Source of the DNA: an uncultured Vicinamibacterales bacterium
GTDB taxonomy: Bacteria; Acidobacteriota; Vicinamibacteria; Vicinamibacterales; UBA8438
Assembly: GCA_958295905.1 (NCBI GenBank)
Contig: OY282382.1
Location: forward strand, 4,384,910 to 4,448,909
Direction of reading: 5' to 3'
Length of the DNA: 64,000 bases
Both the position numbers and the translations under genes were made by a program. Positions 9,732-17,664 of the stretch are shown piece by piece. Under the pieces are notes generated by a model. The model made no database searches and was not told where the DNA came from. It saw nothing but the letters and a program-made list of their open reading frames with translations. Positions within the stretch are counted from its first letter, which is position 1. Each line of letters opens with the position of its first letter.

Positions 9732-10261
9732 GCGAGATCGCCGCGAATCACGAGACTTGCGACCCATGTCACCGCTACTCCCAGGGGCACGCCCGCCGCT
9801 GCCCGCAGTTCTCCGATCGACGGTATCCAGCCCGCCATCTCGGCCACGAAGGAGATTCCCGTCGGCGCCGCCGCCGCCAGCACGGCCCACCGCAGCCAAG
9901 CGGGGGCCTGACCGGGCTCGGTCGAACCCGCGGTTCGACCCGGGCCGGAACCCGCCCCCTGGCGCCGGCGCACGCCGGCCGCCAGCACACCCGCCGCCAG
10001 CACACCCGCCCCCGCTCCCAGATACAACCCCGCGCACCGGGCGCACACCGGCATCTGCACGCCGGCGGGATGGAAGGACCGGTCCGGACGCTGGTGGCAG
10101 ACGAACCCCGCCATCAGATAAGTGCCCGCCGAGACGGCGGTCATCGTTCGCCCGCGGGTGCCGCGGGCCAGCGCCGCGGGCACCAGCAGGATGAGGAGCA
10201 GCCAAGCGAGCGTGACCGCCGTGAACGCCGCGCCGATCCACCGCCGCCTCCCCCGCGTCAT
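9728..10261 (-). CDS. DUF2085 family membrane protein
   Basis: 177-residue membrane protein. The Cys-rich motif GFVCHQRPDRSFHPAG followed by MPVCARCAGLYLGA is diagnostic of DUF2085 (conserved CHQ...CARC.G). Helices flank the motif, and the Cys/His set suggests a metal or redox site, which is not proven. Its ATG overlaps the stop of the PfkB kinase gene, so it belongs to the same transcript. Confidence 0.85.
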   Translation of the reverse strand: MTRGRRRWIGAAFTAVTLAWLLLILLVPAALARGTRGRTMTAVSAGTYLMAGFVCHQRPDRSFHPAGVQMPVCARCAGLYLGAGAGVLAAGVLAAGVRRRQGAGSGPGRTAGSTEPGQAPAWLRWAVLAAAAPTGISFVAEMAGWIPSIGELRAAAGVPLGVAVTWVASLVIRGDLA

Positions 10262-11169
10262 AGCGCCTCGAAGTGGGTCAACCGCTTGAACGCCGCGAAC
10301 CGTTGATTGAGGACCTTGGGTGACGCCCCCAGCAGCCCGTCGAGCCCGAAGTCCTCGACGGCCAGCGAGGCGAGGGCGCTTCCGGCGATGGTCGCCCGGG
10401 TGAAAACGGCATCGGTGATTTCACGGGCCGACGCCAGATACCCCATGAATCCGCCCGCGAACGTATCTCCGGCACCGGTCGGGTCGATTACCGTGTCCAG
10501 CGGCATGGCGGGCACCGCGAAGAACCCCTGGTCGCGCGTCATCAGGACCCCGTGCTCGCCGCGCTTGATCACCAGGAGCCGGGGACCCATCCGCTGGATG
10601 GCGCGCGCCGCCTTCACGAGGTTCGATTCGCCGGCGAGCTGGCGCGCCTCTTCGTCGTTGATCAGGAGGGCGTCGATCCGCCGCAGCACCGCCCGCAACT
10701 CCTCCGGCGTGCCGTCGATCCAGTAGTTCATCGTGTCGGCGGCCACGAACCTCGGACCGTCGACCTGGGTCAACACCTCGGCCTGCAAAGCCGGATGGAT
10801 GTTGGCCAGGAACACGAACGGGGTGGATCGGTACGGATCGGGCAGGACCGGACGGAATCGATCGAACACGTTCAGCCGCGTGTAGGTCGTCTCGCGGGTG
10901 CTGAGGTCGAAGCCGTATTCCCCCTTCCAGCGAAACGTCTCGCCGGGCACGCGCTGCAGGCCGGCGAGGTCGATGCGCCGGCCCGCGAACACCCGCATCT
11001 CTTCCTCGGTGAAATCGTCACCCACCACCGCGACGAGCCTCACATCGGTGAAGAAGGACGCGGCGACGCTGAAGTAGGTGGCGGCCCCCCCGACGACCCG
11101 GGACGCCTCCCCGAACGGCGTCTTGACGGAATCGAACGCCACCGAACCGACGGTCACTATCGGATGCAC
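10258..11169 (-). CDS. PfkB-family carbohydrate/nucleoside kinase
   Basis: 303-residue ribokinase-fold kinase. It starts with TVGSVAFDSVKTPFG and carries the anion-hole and catalytic-base signature DPTGAGDTFAGGFMGYLA near residue 230. The GGAATYFSVAASFF segment is the N-terminal PfkB signature. The substrate is not known. Being next to mtnP suggests adenosine or another salvage product, which is inference from context only. It heads the run of overlapping membrane genes. Confidence 0.88.
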   Translation of the reverse strand: MHPIVTVGSVAFDSVKTPFGEASRVVGGAATYFSVAASFFTDVRLVAVVGDDFTEEEMRVFAGRRIDLAGLQRVPGETFRWKGEYGFDLSTRETTYTRLNVFDRFRPVLPDPYRSTPFVFLANIHPALQAEVLTQVDGPRFVAADTMNYWIDGTPEELRAVLRRIDALLINDEEARQLAGESNLVKAARAIQRMGPRLLVIKRGEHGVLMTRDQGFFAVPAMPLDTVIDPTGAGDTFAGGFMGYLASAREITDAVFTRATIAGSALASLAVEDFGLDGLLGASPKVLNQRFAAFKRLTHFEAL

Positions 11170-11218
11170 GAGCGCAAAACCCCTCCCAGCCCGGAAATCG
11201 TCGCCTGCGGCTCCGTTC

Positions 11219-12100
11219 CTACGACTGCGGCAGATACCTGCCGATGATCGGCGCCAGATCCCGTCTGACGGCGGCCGGAATCGACTCCGACCGGGTAATG
11301 ATAGCCGAGCCGAGCGCCGTCGCGCACTCGCAGTCGCGGTCGATCGGCAGCCGCGCGACCGCGTCCCGCACCACCCGTTGCGCGGTGACGGCGTTCTGCT
11401 GCAGCGTGGCGATGACCATCTCGACCGTCACGTCGTCGTGGCCCTCGTGCCAGCAGTCGTAGTCGGTGACCAGCGCGAGCGTCGAATAGCAGATCTCCGC
11501 TTCGCGGGCCAGCTTCGCTTCCTGCAGGTTGGTCATGCCGATGACGTCCATCCCCCAGGCGCGATAGAGCCGGGATTCGGCGAGGGTCGAAAACTGCGGT
11601 CCTTCCATGCAGACGTAGGTCCCGCCGCGATGAACCGTGGCCCCGGACCCGGCCGCGGCCTCGACCACGATGTCCGCGAGCACGGAACAGAACGGATGCG
11701 CGAAACCGACGTGGGCGGCGATGCCGCCCCCGAAGAAGGTGCTGACGCGCCCGCGGGTCCGATCGAGAAACTGGTCCGGAACCACGAGATCGAGCGGCCG
11801 ATACCGTTCCTGCAGACTGCCCACGGCGCTGGCCGACAGTATCCGCTCCACCCCGAGGGTCTTGAACCCGAAGATGTTGGCCCGGAAGTTCAGCTCCGAC
11901 GGCATCAGCCGATGCCCCTGGCCGTGCCGGGCCAGGAACGCGACCCGCCGGCCGTTGAGGGCGCCGACGACGTACGGCGAAGACGGCTCGCCGAAGGGTG
12001 TCGACACCTCGACCGTCTCCCGGTCCGTCAGCTCCTCCATCTCATAGAGGCCGCTGCCGCCGATCACCCCGATTCGAGCCGCCGACGCTGGATTCTCCAC
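11219..12100 (-). CDS. mtnP: S-methyl-5'-thioadenosine phosphorylase
   Basis: Splits methylthioadenosine with phosphate into adenine and methylthioribose-1-phosphate (methionine salvage). 293 residues of the PNP/UDP phosphorylase fold: [10 protein letters not shown] at the start, [21 protein letters not shown], the substrate motif [17 protein letters not shown] and [29 protein letters not shown] matches MTAP rather than purine nucleoside phosphorylase. The PfkB gene follows 50 bases downstream. Confidence 0.93.
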   Translation of the reverse strand: MENPASAARIGVIGGSGLYEMEELTDRETVEVSTPFGEPSSPYVVGALNGRRVAFLARHGQGHRLMPSELNFRANIFGFKTLGVERILSASAVGSLQERYRPLDLVVPDQFLDRTRGRVSTFFGGGIAAHVGFAHPFCSVLADIVVEAAAGSGATVHRGGTYVCMEGPQFSTLAESRLYRAWGMDVIGMTNLQEAKLAREAEICYSTLALVTDYDCWHEGHDDVTVEMVIATLQQNAVTAQRVVRDAVARLPIDRDCECATALGSAIITRSESIPAAVRRDLAPIIGRYLPQS

Positions 12101-12178
12101 GTATCTCCCTTTCAGGCCCGCCCGCCGCGGATCACTCCCCCGGCGCGGGCCCGACCCCCCGGTTCGCGGGCGCCGCCC

Positions 12179-12586
12179 TCATTCGCCGGGATCTTCCTTG
12201 AGCTCGATCAGCACGCCCTGCGCCGCGGAGGGATGAATGAAGGCCACGAGACTGCCGCCCGCGCCGGGCCGCGGGTGTTCGTCGACCAGCCTGACGCCGC
12301 GATCGCGCAGGCTGGCCAGGGTCGCCGCGAGATCGTCGACCCGCAGGGTGATGTGATGGATGCCGGGGCCCCGGCGTACGATCGATCGCGCGATCGCCGA
12401 GCCCTCGGAGGTCGCCTCCAAGAGCTCCAACGCAGTCTCTCCGAGCGGCAGGAACTGCGCGCGCACCTGCTGGGACGGCACCTCCTCGACCTCGCCCACT
12501 TCCAGCCCCAGCGCGTCCCGGTAGAAGGCCAGCGCGGTGTCCAGGTCACGAACCGCGATACCGATGTGATCGAGCGTCGCCTTCAT
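12179..12586 (-). CDS. mce: Methylmalonyl-CoA epimerase
   Basis: Interconverts (R)- and (S)-methylmalonyl-CoA. 135-residue VOC-fold protein: LDHIGIAVRDLDTALAFYRD at the start with the metal His, GPGIHHITLRVDDL with the second His, and the C-terminal ALIELKE-like end (GVLIELKEDPGE). Its ATG overlaps the stop of meaB, as expected for genes that serve the same B12-dependent mutase. The large mutase subunit is not in the window. Confidence 0.92.
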   Translation of the reverse strand: MKATLDHIGIAVRDLDTALAFYRDALGLEVGEVEEVPSQQVRAQFLPLGETALELLEATSEGSAIARSIVRRGPGIHHITLRVDDLAATLASLRDRGVRLVDEHPRPGAGGSLVAFIHPSAAQGVLIELKEDPGE

Positions 12587-13593
12587 CCGAGTCCCGGTCC
12601 CTTCGATCGCGGCGCCGGAGAGGCGGTGGGAGCGGCCCCGGAAACCGCCCGATCGAGTATCCGGTCGGCCGCCGTGTACGGGTCGATGACCGCGCCCGCC
12701 ACGTGCTCGACGAGCCGATCGAACGTTCCCGGATCGAGCGCCCGATGCTCGGCGTGATCGAGAAACCGATGCGAGACCAACTGCCGGATCCGGGTCCTCA
12801 CCCGCGCCCGGCGGCGCTGCTCCGCACCCTCTCCGCCCCGCGCCCGAAACCGATCCAGCGCCGCCACGACCTCCTCGACCCCGCGCCCCTCGGTGGCCCG
12901 GGTCCGCAGCACCGGCGGCCGCCAGTCGCCGGGACGATAGTCGTTCAGATGCAGCAAGGACTCGATCTCCGCCGCCGCCCGCTCCACCCCCGCCTGGTCG
13001 GCCTTGTTGACCACGAACAGGTCCGCGATCTCCATCACGCCCGCCTTCAGGGCCTGCACGCCGTCACCCCCGCCGGGCATCGTCACCACCAGGGTCACGT
13101 CGGCGGCGCGCGAGATCTCGACCTCCGCCTGCCCCACGCCGACCGTCTCGATGACGATGACCTCGAACCCCGCCGCATCGAGCACGAGGGCGGCATCGGA
13201 GGTGGCCCGCGCCAACCCCCCGAGCTGACCGCGGCTGGCCATGCTCCGCACGAACACCCCGTCGTCGCCCGCGTGCGTCTGCATCCGGACACGGTCACCC
13301 AGCACCGCGCCGCCGCTGAACGGGCTGCTGGGGTCGACGGCGAGCACGCCGACCGTCCGGCCCCGGGACCGCAGGGTCAGGGCGAGGCGGTCGACCAGGG
13401 TGCTCTTCCCGACCCCGGGGGCGCCGGTCACGCCGACCAGATAGCCGCGGCCGGTCCGGGCATGGACCGCTCTCACCATCGACGCGGCCGACGCGCCTTC
13501 CGATTCTACCCGGGAAATCGCGCGCGCGACGGCTCGACGGTCGCCATCGACCACCCGGGCCGCGAGCTCGCGCGTATCGTCATGCGTCGGCAT
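12583..13593 (-). CDS. meaB: Methylmalonyl-CoA mutase chaperone GTPase MeaB
   Basis: G3E-family GTPase that protects and reactivates methylmalonyl-CoA mutase by gating B12 cofactor loading. 336 residues: Walker [18 protein letters not shown] near 60, [39 protein letters not shown] and the NKAD guanine motif. It overlaps the upstream acyl-CoA dehydrogenase end by 14 bases and the epimerase by 4. Propionate and branched-chain breakdown feed this pathway. Confidence 0.95.
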   Translation of the reverse strand: MPTHDDTRELAARVVDGDRRAVARAISRVESEGASAASMVRAVHARTGRGYLVGVTGAPGVGKSTLVDRLALTLRSRGRTVGVLAVDPSSPFSGGAVLGDRVRMQTHAGDDGVFVRSMASRGQLGGLARATSDAALVLDAAGFEVIVIETVGVGQAEVEISRAADVTLVVTMPGGGDGVQALKAGVMEIADLFVVNKADQAGVERAAAEIESLLHLNDYRPGDWRPPVLRTRATEGRGVEEVVAALDRFRARGGEGAEQRRRARVRTRIRQLVSHRFLDHAEHRALDPGTFDRLVEHVAGAVIDPYTAADRILDRAVSGAAPTASPAPRSKGPGLG

Positions 13594-14728
13594 CCAGATA
13601 CTGCCTGGCGATGATGAGACGCTGGATCTCGCTGGTGCCCTCGCCGATGGTGGTCAGCTTCACGTCGCGGAAGAACTTCTCGGCCGGGTAGTCCTTCACG
13701 AAGCCGTAGCCGCCATGAATCTGCACGCCTTCTTCGGCCACCCGCACCGCCGTCTCGCTGGCGAACAGCTTGGCCATGGCCGATTCGCGCGTGGTCACCC
13801 GGCCGCGATCCTTGAGCCAGGCGGCGCGGTAGGTGAGCCACCGCGCCGCCTCGATCCGGGTGGCCATGTCCGCCAGTTTGAACTGAATCGCCTGAAACGA
13901 CGCGATCGGGTGTCCGAACTGCTCCCGTTGGGTCGCATGGCGGCGCGCCGCCTCGCAGGCGCCCTGCGCCAGACCGACCGCCAGCGCGGCGATCCCGATG
14001 CGGCCGGCGTCGAGAACCCGCATGGCGTCGATGAACCCGCGACCCGTCTCGCCGAGCAGCTGGTCCGCCGGCACGAAACAATCGTCGAGCGCCAGACCCG
14101 CGGTATCGCTGGCGCGCATGCCGAGCTTGTTCTCCTTGCGTCCCGGCACCAGGCCGGGCGTGTCCCGCTCGATGATGAAGGCGGAAATGCCGCGCGCCCC
14201 CCGCGCCGCATCGGAAACCGCCATGACCACGAAAGTCCCGGCCAGACTGGCGTGCGTCGTGAAGGTCTTGGACCCGTTCAGGCGCCATCCCCCTTCGACC
14301 CGGCGCGCCGTCGTACGCAGGCTTCCCGCGTCGCTCCCGGCGTTGGACTCGGTGAGCGCCCAGGCGCCCAGATGCCGGCCGCGCGCGAGCGGGGCGAGAT
14401 GGCGCCCGCGCTGGGCCTCGGTCCCGAACAGGTGAATGTGCGCGGACGCCAACCCGTTGTGCGCGGCCACCGAGAGGGCGATGGCCGGGTCGACCCGCGC
14501 CAGCTCCTCGATGCAGATACAGTAGTCGACCGCCTCCAGGGCGGCGCCTCCGTAGCGCTCCGGAAACTGAATGCCCATCAGCCCCAGCCCGCCGAGCTTG
14601 GGCAACAGGGACAGGGGGAAGCTCTGCGCCTCGTCCCGGACCATGACGCCGGGGGCCAGCTCGGTTTCCGCGAACTCGCGAACTGATTGTCGAAGCAGGC
14701 GTTGCTCGCCGGTCGGCCGAAAGTCCAT
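13580..14728 (-). CDS. Acyl-CoA dehydrogenase
   Basis: FAD-dependent desaturase of acyl-CoA, 382 residues. Landmarks: [16 protein letters not shown], the FAD segment [36 protein letters not shown], and the C-terminal [20 protein letters not shown] that carries the catalytic Glu of short/medium-chain enzymes. It sits upstream of meaB and the epimerase, which suggests a short-chain or branched-chain substrate draining to propionyl-CoA; this is inference. The start region is divergent from the beta-barrel gene. Confidence 0.93.
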   Translation of the reverse strand: MDFRPTGEQRLLRQSVREFAETELAPGVMVRDEAQSFPLSLLPKLGGLGLMGIQFPERYGGAALEAVDYCICIEELARVDPAIALSVAAHNGLASAHIHLFGTEAQRGRHLAPLARGRHLGAWALTESNAGSDAGSLRTTARRVEGGWRLNGSKTFTTHASLAGTFVVMAVSDAARGARGISAFIIERDTPGLVPGRKENKLGMRASDTAGLALDDCFVPADQLLGETGRGFIDAMRVLDAGRIGIAALAVGLAQGACEAARRHATQREQFGHPIASFQAIQFKLADMATRIEAARWLTYRAAWLKDRGRVTTRESAMAKLFASETAVRVAEEGVQIHGGYGFVKDYPAEKFFRDVKLTTIGEGTSEIQRLIIARQYLDADA

Positions 14729-14780
14729 GGAAGCGCCCGGCTACTCTATCACACCGTTTCCGGGCCGGCGGAGGCGGCCT

Positions 14781-14891
14781 GGGAGTCCGCGCCTCAGGAA
14801 AAATCAGCCCCACATATAGTGGAGTTGAAGGGTCTACGACTACTATACAGAGTCTAATCGTGCCCGAATCGTTCCACGGCGCAGACTCTCG
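14781..14891. repeat. REP-like half elements in a divergent intergenic region
   Basis: GGGAGTCCGCGCC at 14781-14793 and TTCCACGGCGCAGACTC at 14872-14888 match the two arms of the palindromic repeat found at 16186-16220, but here they are about 80 bases apart. Between them lies the only A+T-rich stretch of this gap (about 14797-14863), which probably holds promoters for the two divergent genes. The exact -10/-35 boxes cannot be fixed. Confidence 0.45.
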
Positions 14892-14994
14892 GGGCGGCGG
14901 GGGGCGGCGGGGCCCCGATCGGGTCGTCCGGGGGTCGGCGGCTCATTCTGCTATCATTCCCTCCATCGAGATTCCGCCCGCTGCGTTCCGACCC

Positions 14995-15483
14995 ATGTCC
15001 CTGCGACCCATTCCCGTTTCCGTCTTGCTCCTGGCGGTGCTGCTGGCGTGCGCCGGCCGTGCGGACGCCGACCTGACCGCCTTCCTCGGCGCCAACACCA
15101 CGCCCACCAACCGTCCCGTCCGCGGGGTCGCGGTCGGCCTGTCGTTCGTGATCGTCGGCGTCGAGTTCGAGTATTCGGACACGAAGGCCGACGAGCTGGG
15201 CAACGCGCGTCGCAAGGCGGGCATGTTCAACGTACTGGCGCAGACGCCGAACTGGTTCAACAGTCTCCAGTTCTACGCGACCGTCGGTGGCGGGCTCTAC
15301 CGGGAGGAGGGCGCCGGACTGCTCGAGACCAGCGCCGCCACGAACAGCGGGGGCGGGGTCAAGGTGGGCCTCGTCGGGCCGTTCCGGGCGCGGTTCGACT
15401 ACCGCGTGTTCATGCTCCGCGGCGAGTCATCGCCGAACAAGACCCATCACCGGTTCTACACCGGCCTGAACATCGCCTTCTGA
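14995..15483 (+). CDS. Small outer-membrane beta-barrel protein
   Basis: 162-residue secreted protein. ATG 14995 is followed by a signal peptide (RPIPVSVLLLAVLLACAG, cut near ADA). The mature part has alternating strands such as RGVAVGLSFVIVGVEFEY, FYATVGGGLYREE and RARFDYRVFMLRG, and ends in GLNIAF with a terminal Phe, as in outer-membrane barrels. Size fits an 8-stranded OmpW/OmpA-like barrel. No specific role is evident. It is one of few plus-strand genes here and stands alone. Confidence 0.8.
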   Translation: MSLRPIPVSVLLLAVLLACAGRADADLTAFLGANTTPTNRPVRGVAVGLSFVIVGVEFEYSDTKADELGNARRKAGMFNVLAQTPNWFNSLQFYATVGGGLYREEGAGLLETSAATNSGGGVKVGLVGPFRARFDYRVFMLRGESSPNKTHHRFYTGLNIAF

Positions 15484-15486
15484 GGG

Positions 15487-15597
15487 GCCGCGGGCGCCGC
15501 CCGGATACGCCTGCGTCGAGAGACCCTCCCCCGAACTTTGATCCGGCGCGTCGGCGAAGGCCGCGGGCGCCGCCCGGATACGTCTGCGTCGAGAGGG
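15487..15597. repeat. Direct repeat after the beta-barrel gene
   Basis: GGCCGCGGGCGCCGCCCGG begins a near-identical segment of about 38 bp at 15487 and again about 15558, offset 71 bp, with one clear mismatch. The first copy starts four bases after the stop codon. The region 15484-16155 has no convincing gene; it holds this repeat, the 68-bp tandem array and unassigned G+C-rich DNA. Confidence 0.75.
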
Positions 15598-15680
15598 TCC
15601 ACCTCGGCGGATGTATCGTACCGAGTGGGCTATACCGGCGGCGGCGACGGCCGCACGTGCCGCGGGCGCGCGCCGACCGG

Positions 15681-15912
15681 CCGCGGCGCCGCCCCCCTTG
15701 CTACCCGCAGGCTCAACAGCGGCGATGCGAGGTCGATGACTGCGTCGGCCGGCCGAGGCGCCGCCCCCTTGCTACCCGCTCACCAGCGGCGATGCGAGGT
15801 CGATGACCGCGTCGGCCAGCCGAGGCGCCCCCTTGCGACCCGCAGGCTCACCAGCGGCGATGCGAGGTCGATGACTGCGTCGGGCCAGCCGCGGCGCCGC
15901 CCCCTTCGCGAC
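15681..15912. repeat. Tandem array of about 68-bp units, 3.5 copies
   Basis: Units start near 15681, 15751, 15818 and 15883 (last one cut after about 30 bp). Each runs CCGAGGCGCCGCCCCCTTG, then CTACCCGCAGGCTCACCAG, then CGGCGATGCGAGGTCGATGA and CTGCGTCGG. Copies differ by a few bases and by small length changes. There is no spacer diversity, so it is not a CRISPR. No stable reading frame spans it; chance open frames exist on both strands. Confidence 0.85.
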
Positions 15913-16155
15913 AGGTTCGGCGCCACGACTGGCGGTCTGAATCTTGGTGGGATCTGTCCGCCGCCGGCAACGCGTCGTTGCATGCCGCAAAGAGCCGGCG
16001 TTGCCTGTTCGCGGTCGACCGAGAACGGGACTGATCCGCGAACCGGCAGTGGGCGGCGGTGTTGTTCGGATCGGCTCGGCGGCGCGACGGCGCTTACAGC
16101 CGCCGGACCGGAACCCTCATGAACAATCGACATTGGCCCGGAGAGCGGCGCCTGC

Positions 16156-16220
16156 GGCTCCGCTCACCGCCCAACCACAACCCTCTAGGAGTCCGCGCCG
16201 TTCTACGGCGCAGACTCCTA
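16156..16220 (+). repeat. REP-like palindromic element
   Basis: A 21-bp box GGCTCCGCTCACCGCCCAAC(C) leads into a hairpin at 16186-16220: 16-base arms with one mismatch around the loop TCT. The same box plus hairpin occurs inverted at 31751-31811 and, weaker, at 18841-18904. The stop codon of the neighbouring minus-strand gene (TAG at 16218) is the first triplet of the palindrome. Confidence 0.85.
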
Positions 16221-16706
16221 GAACGACGCCACGACGCTGAGATCGTAGGTCACACTCCCGGCTAACGACCCGGTGTAGGCGCCGTACAGCTCGCGAACCT
16301 CGTCGCCGTTGGACGGCGGCCCCGGAGGGAAGTGCTGCGCCAGGACCGTAATCACCTGGTAGTCGCTGCCGGCCGCGACCGAGTTGATGTGCCCGAAGTA
16401 GATTACGGTTCCTCCGGGACCGGGGGTCGACGAACGATACAGCGTGAATCCGGCGCCGCCGCCGCTCCGGGCCGCGAGCGACTGCCCGTACCCCCTCACT
16501 GCCCGCTCGAAGGCGGCGGTCTGGCCTTGCTGCACCACCCACTGCCATACCCCGACATTGCCATTGAAATTGACGCTCGGGGGTTGGACCGCGGCTTCCG
16601 ACCGCGAAGCGAACGAACTCCCGAGCACCACACCGACGGCGAGCGCCGCCACGATGGCCGTGCCCGTCCAGACCCGGCCGCTCCGCTGACTCAACATCCT
16701 CCGCAT
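16218..16706 (-). CDS. Unrecognised envelope protein, paralogue of the next gene
   Basis: 162 residues. ATG 16706 follows a strong ribosome site GGAGGAG. An N-terminal hydrophobic segment (GTAIVAALAVGVVLGSSFA) is a signal or anchor. The rest is one domain of about 110 residues with the pattern WVVQQGQTAAFERAV, GFTLYRS, GGTVIYFGHINS, GSDYQVITVLAQHFP and ELYGAYTGSLAG. The same pattern is in the gene at 16826-17443, so they are tandem paralogues. No named family is recognised; the size and pattern resemble a ferredoxin-like fold, which is speculation. Its stop codon is supplied by a REP-like palindrome. Confidence 0.7.
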   Translation of the reverse strand: MRRMLSQRSGRVWTGTAIVAALAVGVVLGSSFASRSEAAVQPPSVNFNGNVGVWQWVVQQGQTAAFERAVRGYGQSLAARSGGGAGFTLYRSSTPGPGGTVIYFGHINSVAAGSDYQVITVLAQHFPPGPPSNGDEVRELYGAYTGSLAGSVTYDLSVVASF

Positions 16707-16825
16707 ATGCTCCTCCTCCAAGGTGTAGCCAGATACGACTTGCCAAAGGGAGCTACTCTACCGCAGCTACCCCGTTCGGCCAATACGAAAATCCGCCGGC
16801 GCCGACAGCAGGCCGCCGGTGCCGT

Positions 16826-17443
16826 TCACGGTCCCGCGACCGGGGTCAGGTTCAGCAGGATCTGCCCATCCGCAAACGCCCCCACGTAGGTTTCGTACAA
16901 CGCCTGCACCTCGGTGGGGAAGGCTTCGTTCAGGATGCCCGGTATCCAGTAGTCGGCCCCCGGAACCGCCGGGTCGAACCACGAGATGTACAGGAGGACG
17001 CCCCCGGCGAGGGGCTCCTCGACCCGGTAGGTGCTCCAGCCGGCCGCCTGCCGGCGCCGCTCCCCGCTCTCGCTCATCGCCAACGCCTCGGCCACGCGCG
17101 TCATCGTCTCCTCGAAGGCGCTCTCCCCCTCCGGCATGACGAAGTTGAGCATGGCGCCGGTTTCGGCGGTGAACCCGCGGGGCCGGTCCTGGACCAGCGG
17201 CGGCGCCGGCCCGGCGGCGTCGGTCGCCGGATCCGCCTCCGGCGATTCTTCCGCGGCGGGCGACGGCTCCTCCGGCGGCTGGGAGACCGGAGGCGGATCC
17301 TGCCGCCGCTCCTCGGACGGCTCCTGGATCGCCGCGGCGCCGGAAAAGCTCCCGCCTCCCCCGCAGAGGAACCCCAGCCAGAACGCCGCGGCAACCGCGG
17401 CCGCGCCACCCGCCTGTCGCCGCCGCGAGTCCGTTATCCGCAT
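16826..17443 (-). CDS. Unrecognised anchored envelope protein
   Basis: 205 residues. An N-terminal hydrophobic segment (AAAVAAAFWLGFLCGGGG) contains one Cys, so it is an anchor or possibly a lipoprotein signal. A Pro/Glu/Ala-rich linker covers about residues 40-90. The C-terminal domain has MLNFVMPEGESAFEETMTRV, AGWSTYRVEEP, GGVLLYISWFDPAVPGADYW, EAFPTEVQALYETYVGA and LLNLTPVAG. The domain aligns along its length with the preceding gene. The linker suggests the domain is held away from the membrane. Function unknown. Confidence 0.72.
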   Translation of the reverse strand: MRITDSRRRQAGGAAAVAAAFWLGFLCGGGGSFSGAAAIQEPSEERRQDPPPVSQPPEEPSPAAEESPEADPATDAAGPAPPLVQDRPRGFTAETGAMLNFVMPEGESAFEETMTRVAEALAMSESGERRRQAAGWSTYRVEEPLAGGVLLYISWFDPAVPGADYWIPGILNEAFPTEVQALYETYVGAFADGQILLNLTPVAGP

Positions 17444-17504
17444 TCCGCCATCCTCACAGTCCCCCGAGCCCCGCCCGGCACCGGTATCGAGAACACGAAC
17501 CGCC

Positions 17505-17660
17505 GGGAGTCTGCGCGACCTTGCGGTCGCGTTGGAAGTTTCGCTGACGCGAAACTTCTACGGCGCAAGCGCCTGGCGCAACCCTGCGGGCGCGTTGGAA
17601 GTTCGCTGACGCGAAACTTCTACGGCGCAAGCGCCTGGCGCGACCCTGCGGGCAGACTCC
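17505..17660. repeat. Composite REP-like element with internal tandem copy
   Basis: GGGAGTCTGC at 17505-17514 and GCAGACTCC at 17652-17660 are inverted and bracket two tandem units (17528-17590 and 17591-17652, 63 and 62 bp). Each unit contains a hairpin; in the first it is perfect, GAAGTTTCGC and GCGAAACTTC around TGAC. Each unit then has CTTCTACGGCGCAAGC, which shares the TTCTACGGCGCA core of the palindromes at 16.2 and 31.8 kb. The element ends a few bases after the hemW stop codon. Confidence 0.85.
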
Positions 17661-17664
17661 TAGT

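Noticed and set aside
14860-14994. Longer N terminus for the beta-barrel protein starting near 14860
   Set aside because: The signal peptide starts cleanly at ATG 14995; upstream residues are Gly/Arg-rich and overlap a REP-like half element.
15681-15912. Possible CRISPR array
   Set aside because: Units of about 68 bp are joined head to tail with no unique spacers, and no cas gene is near.
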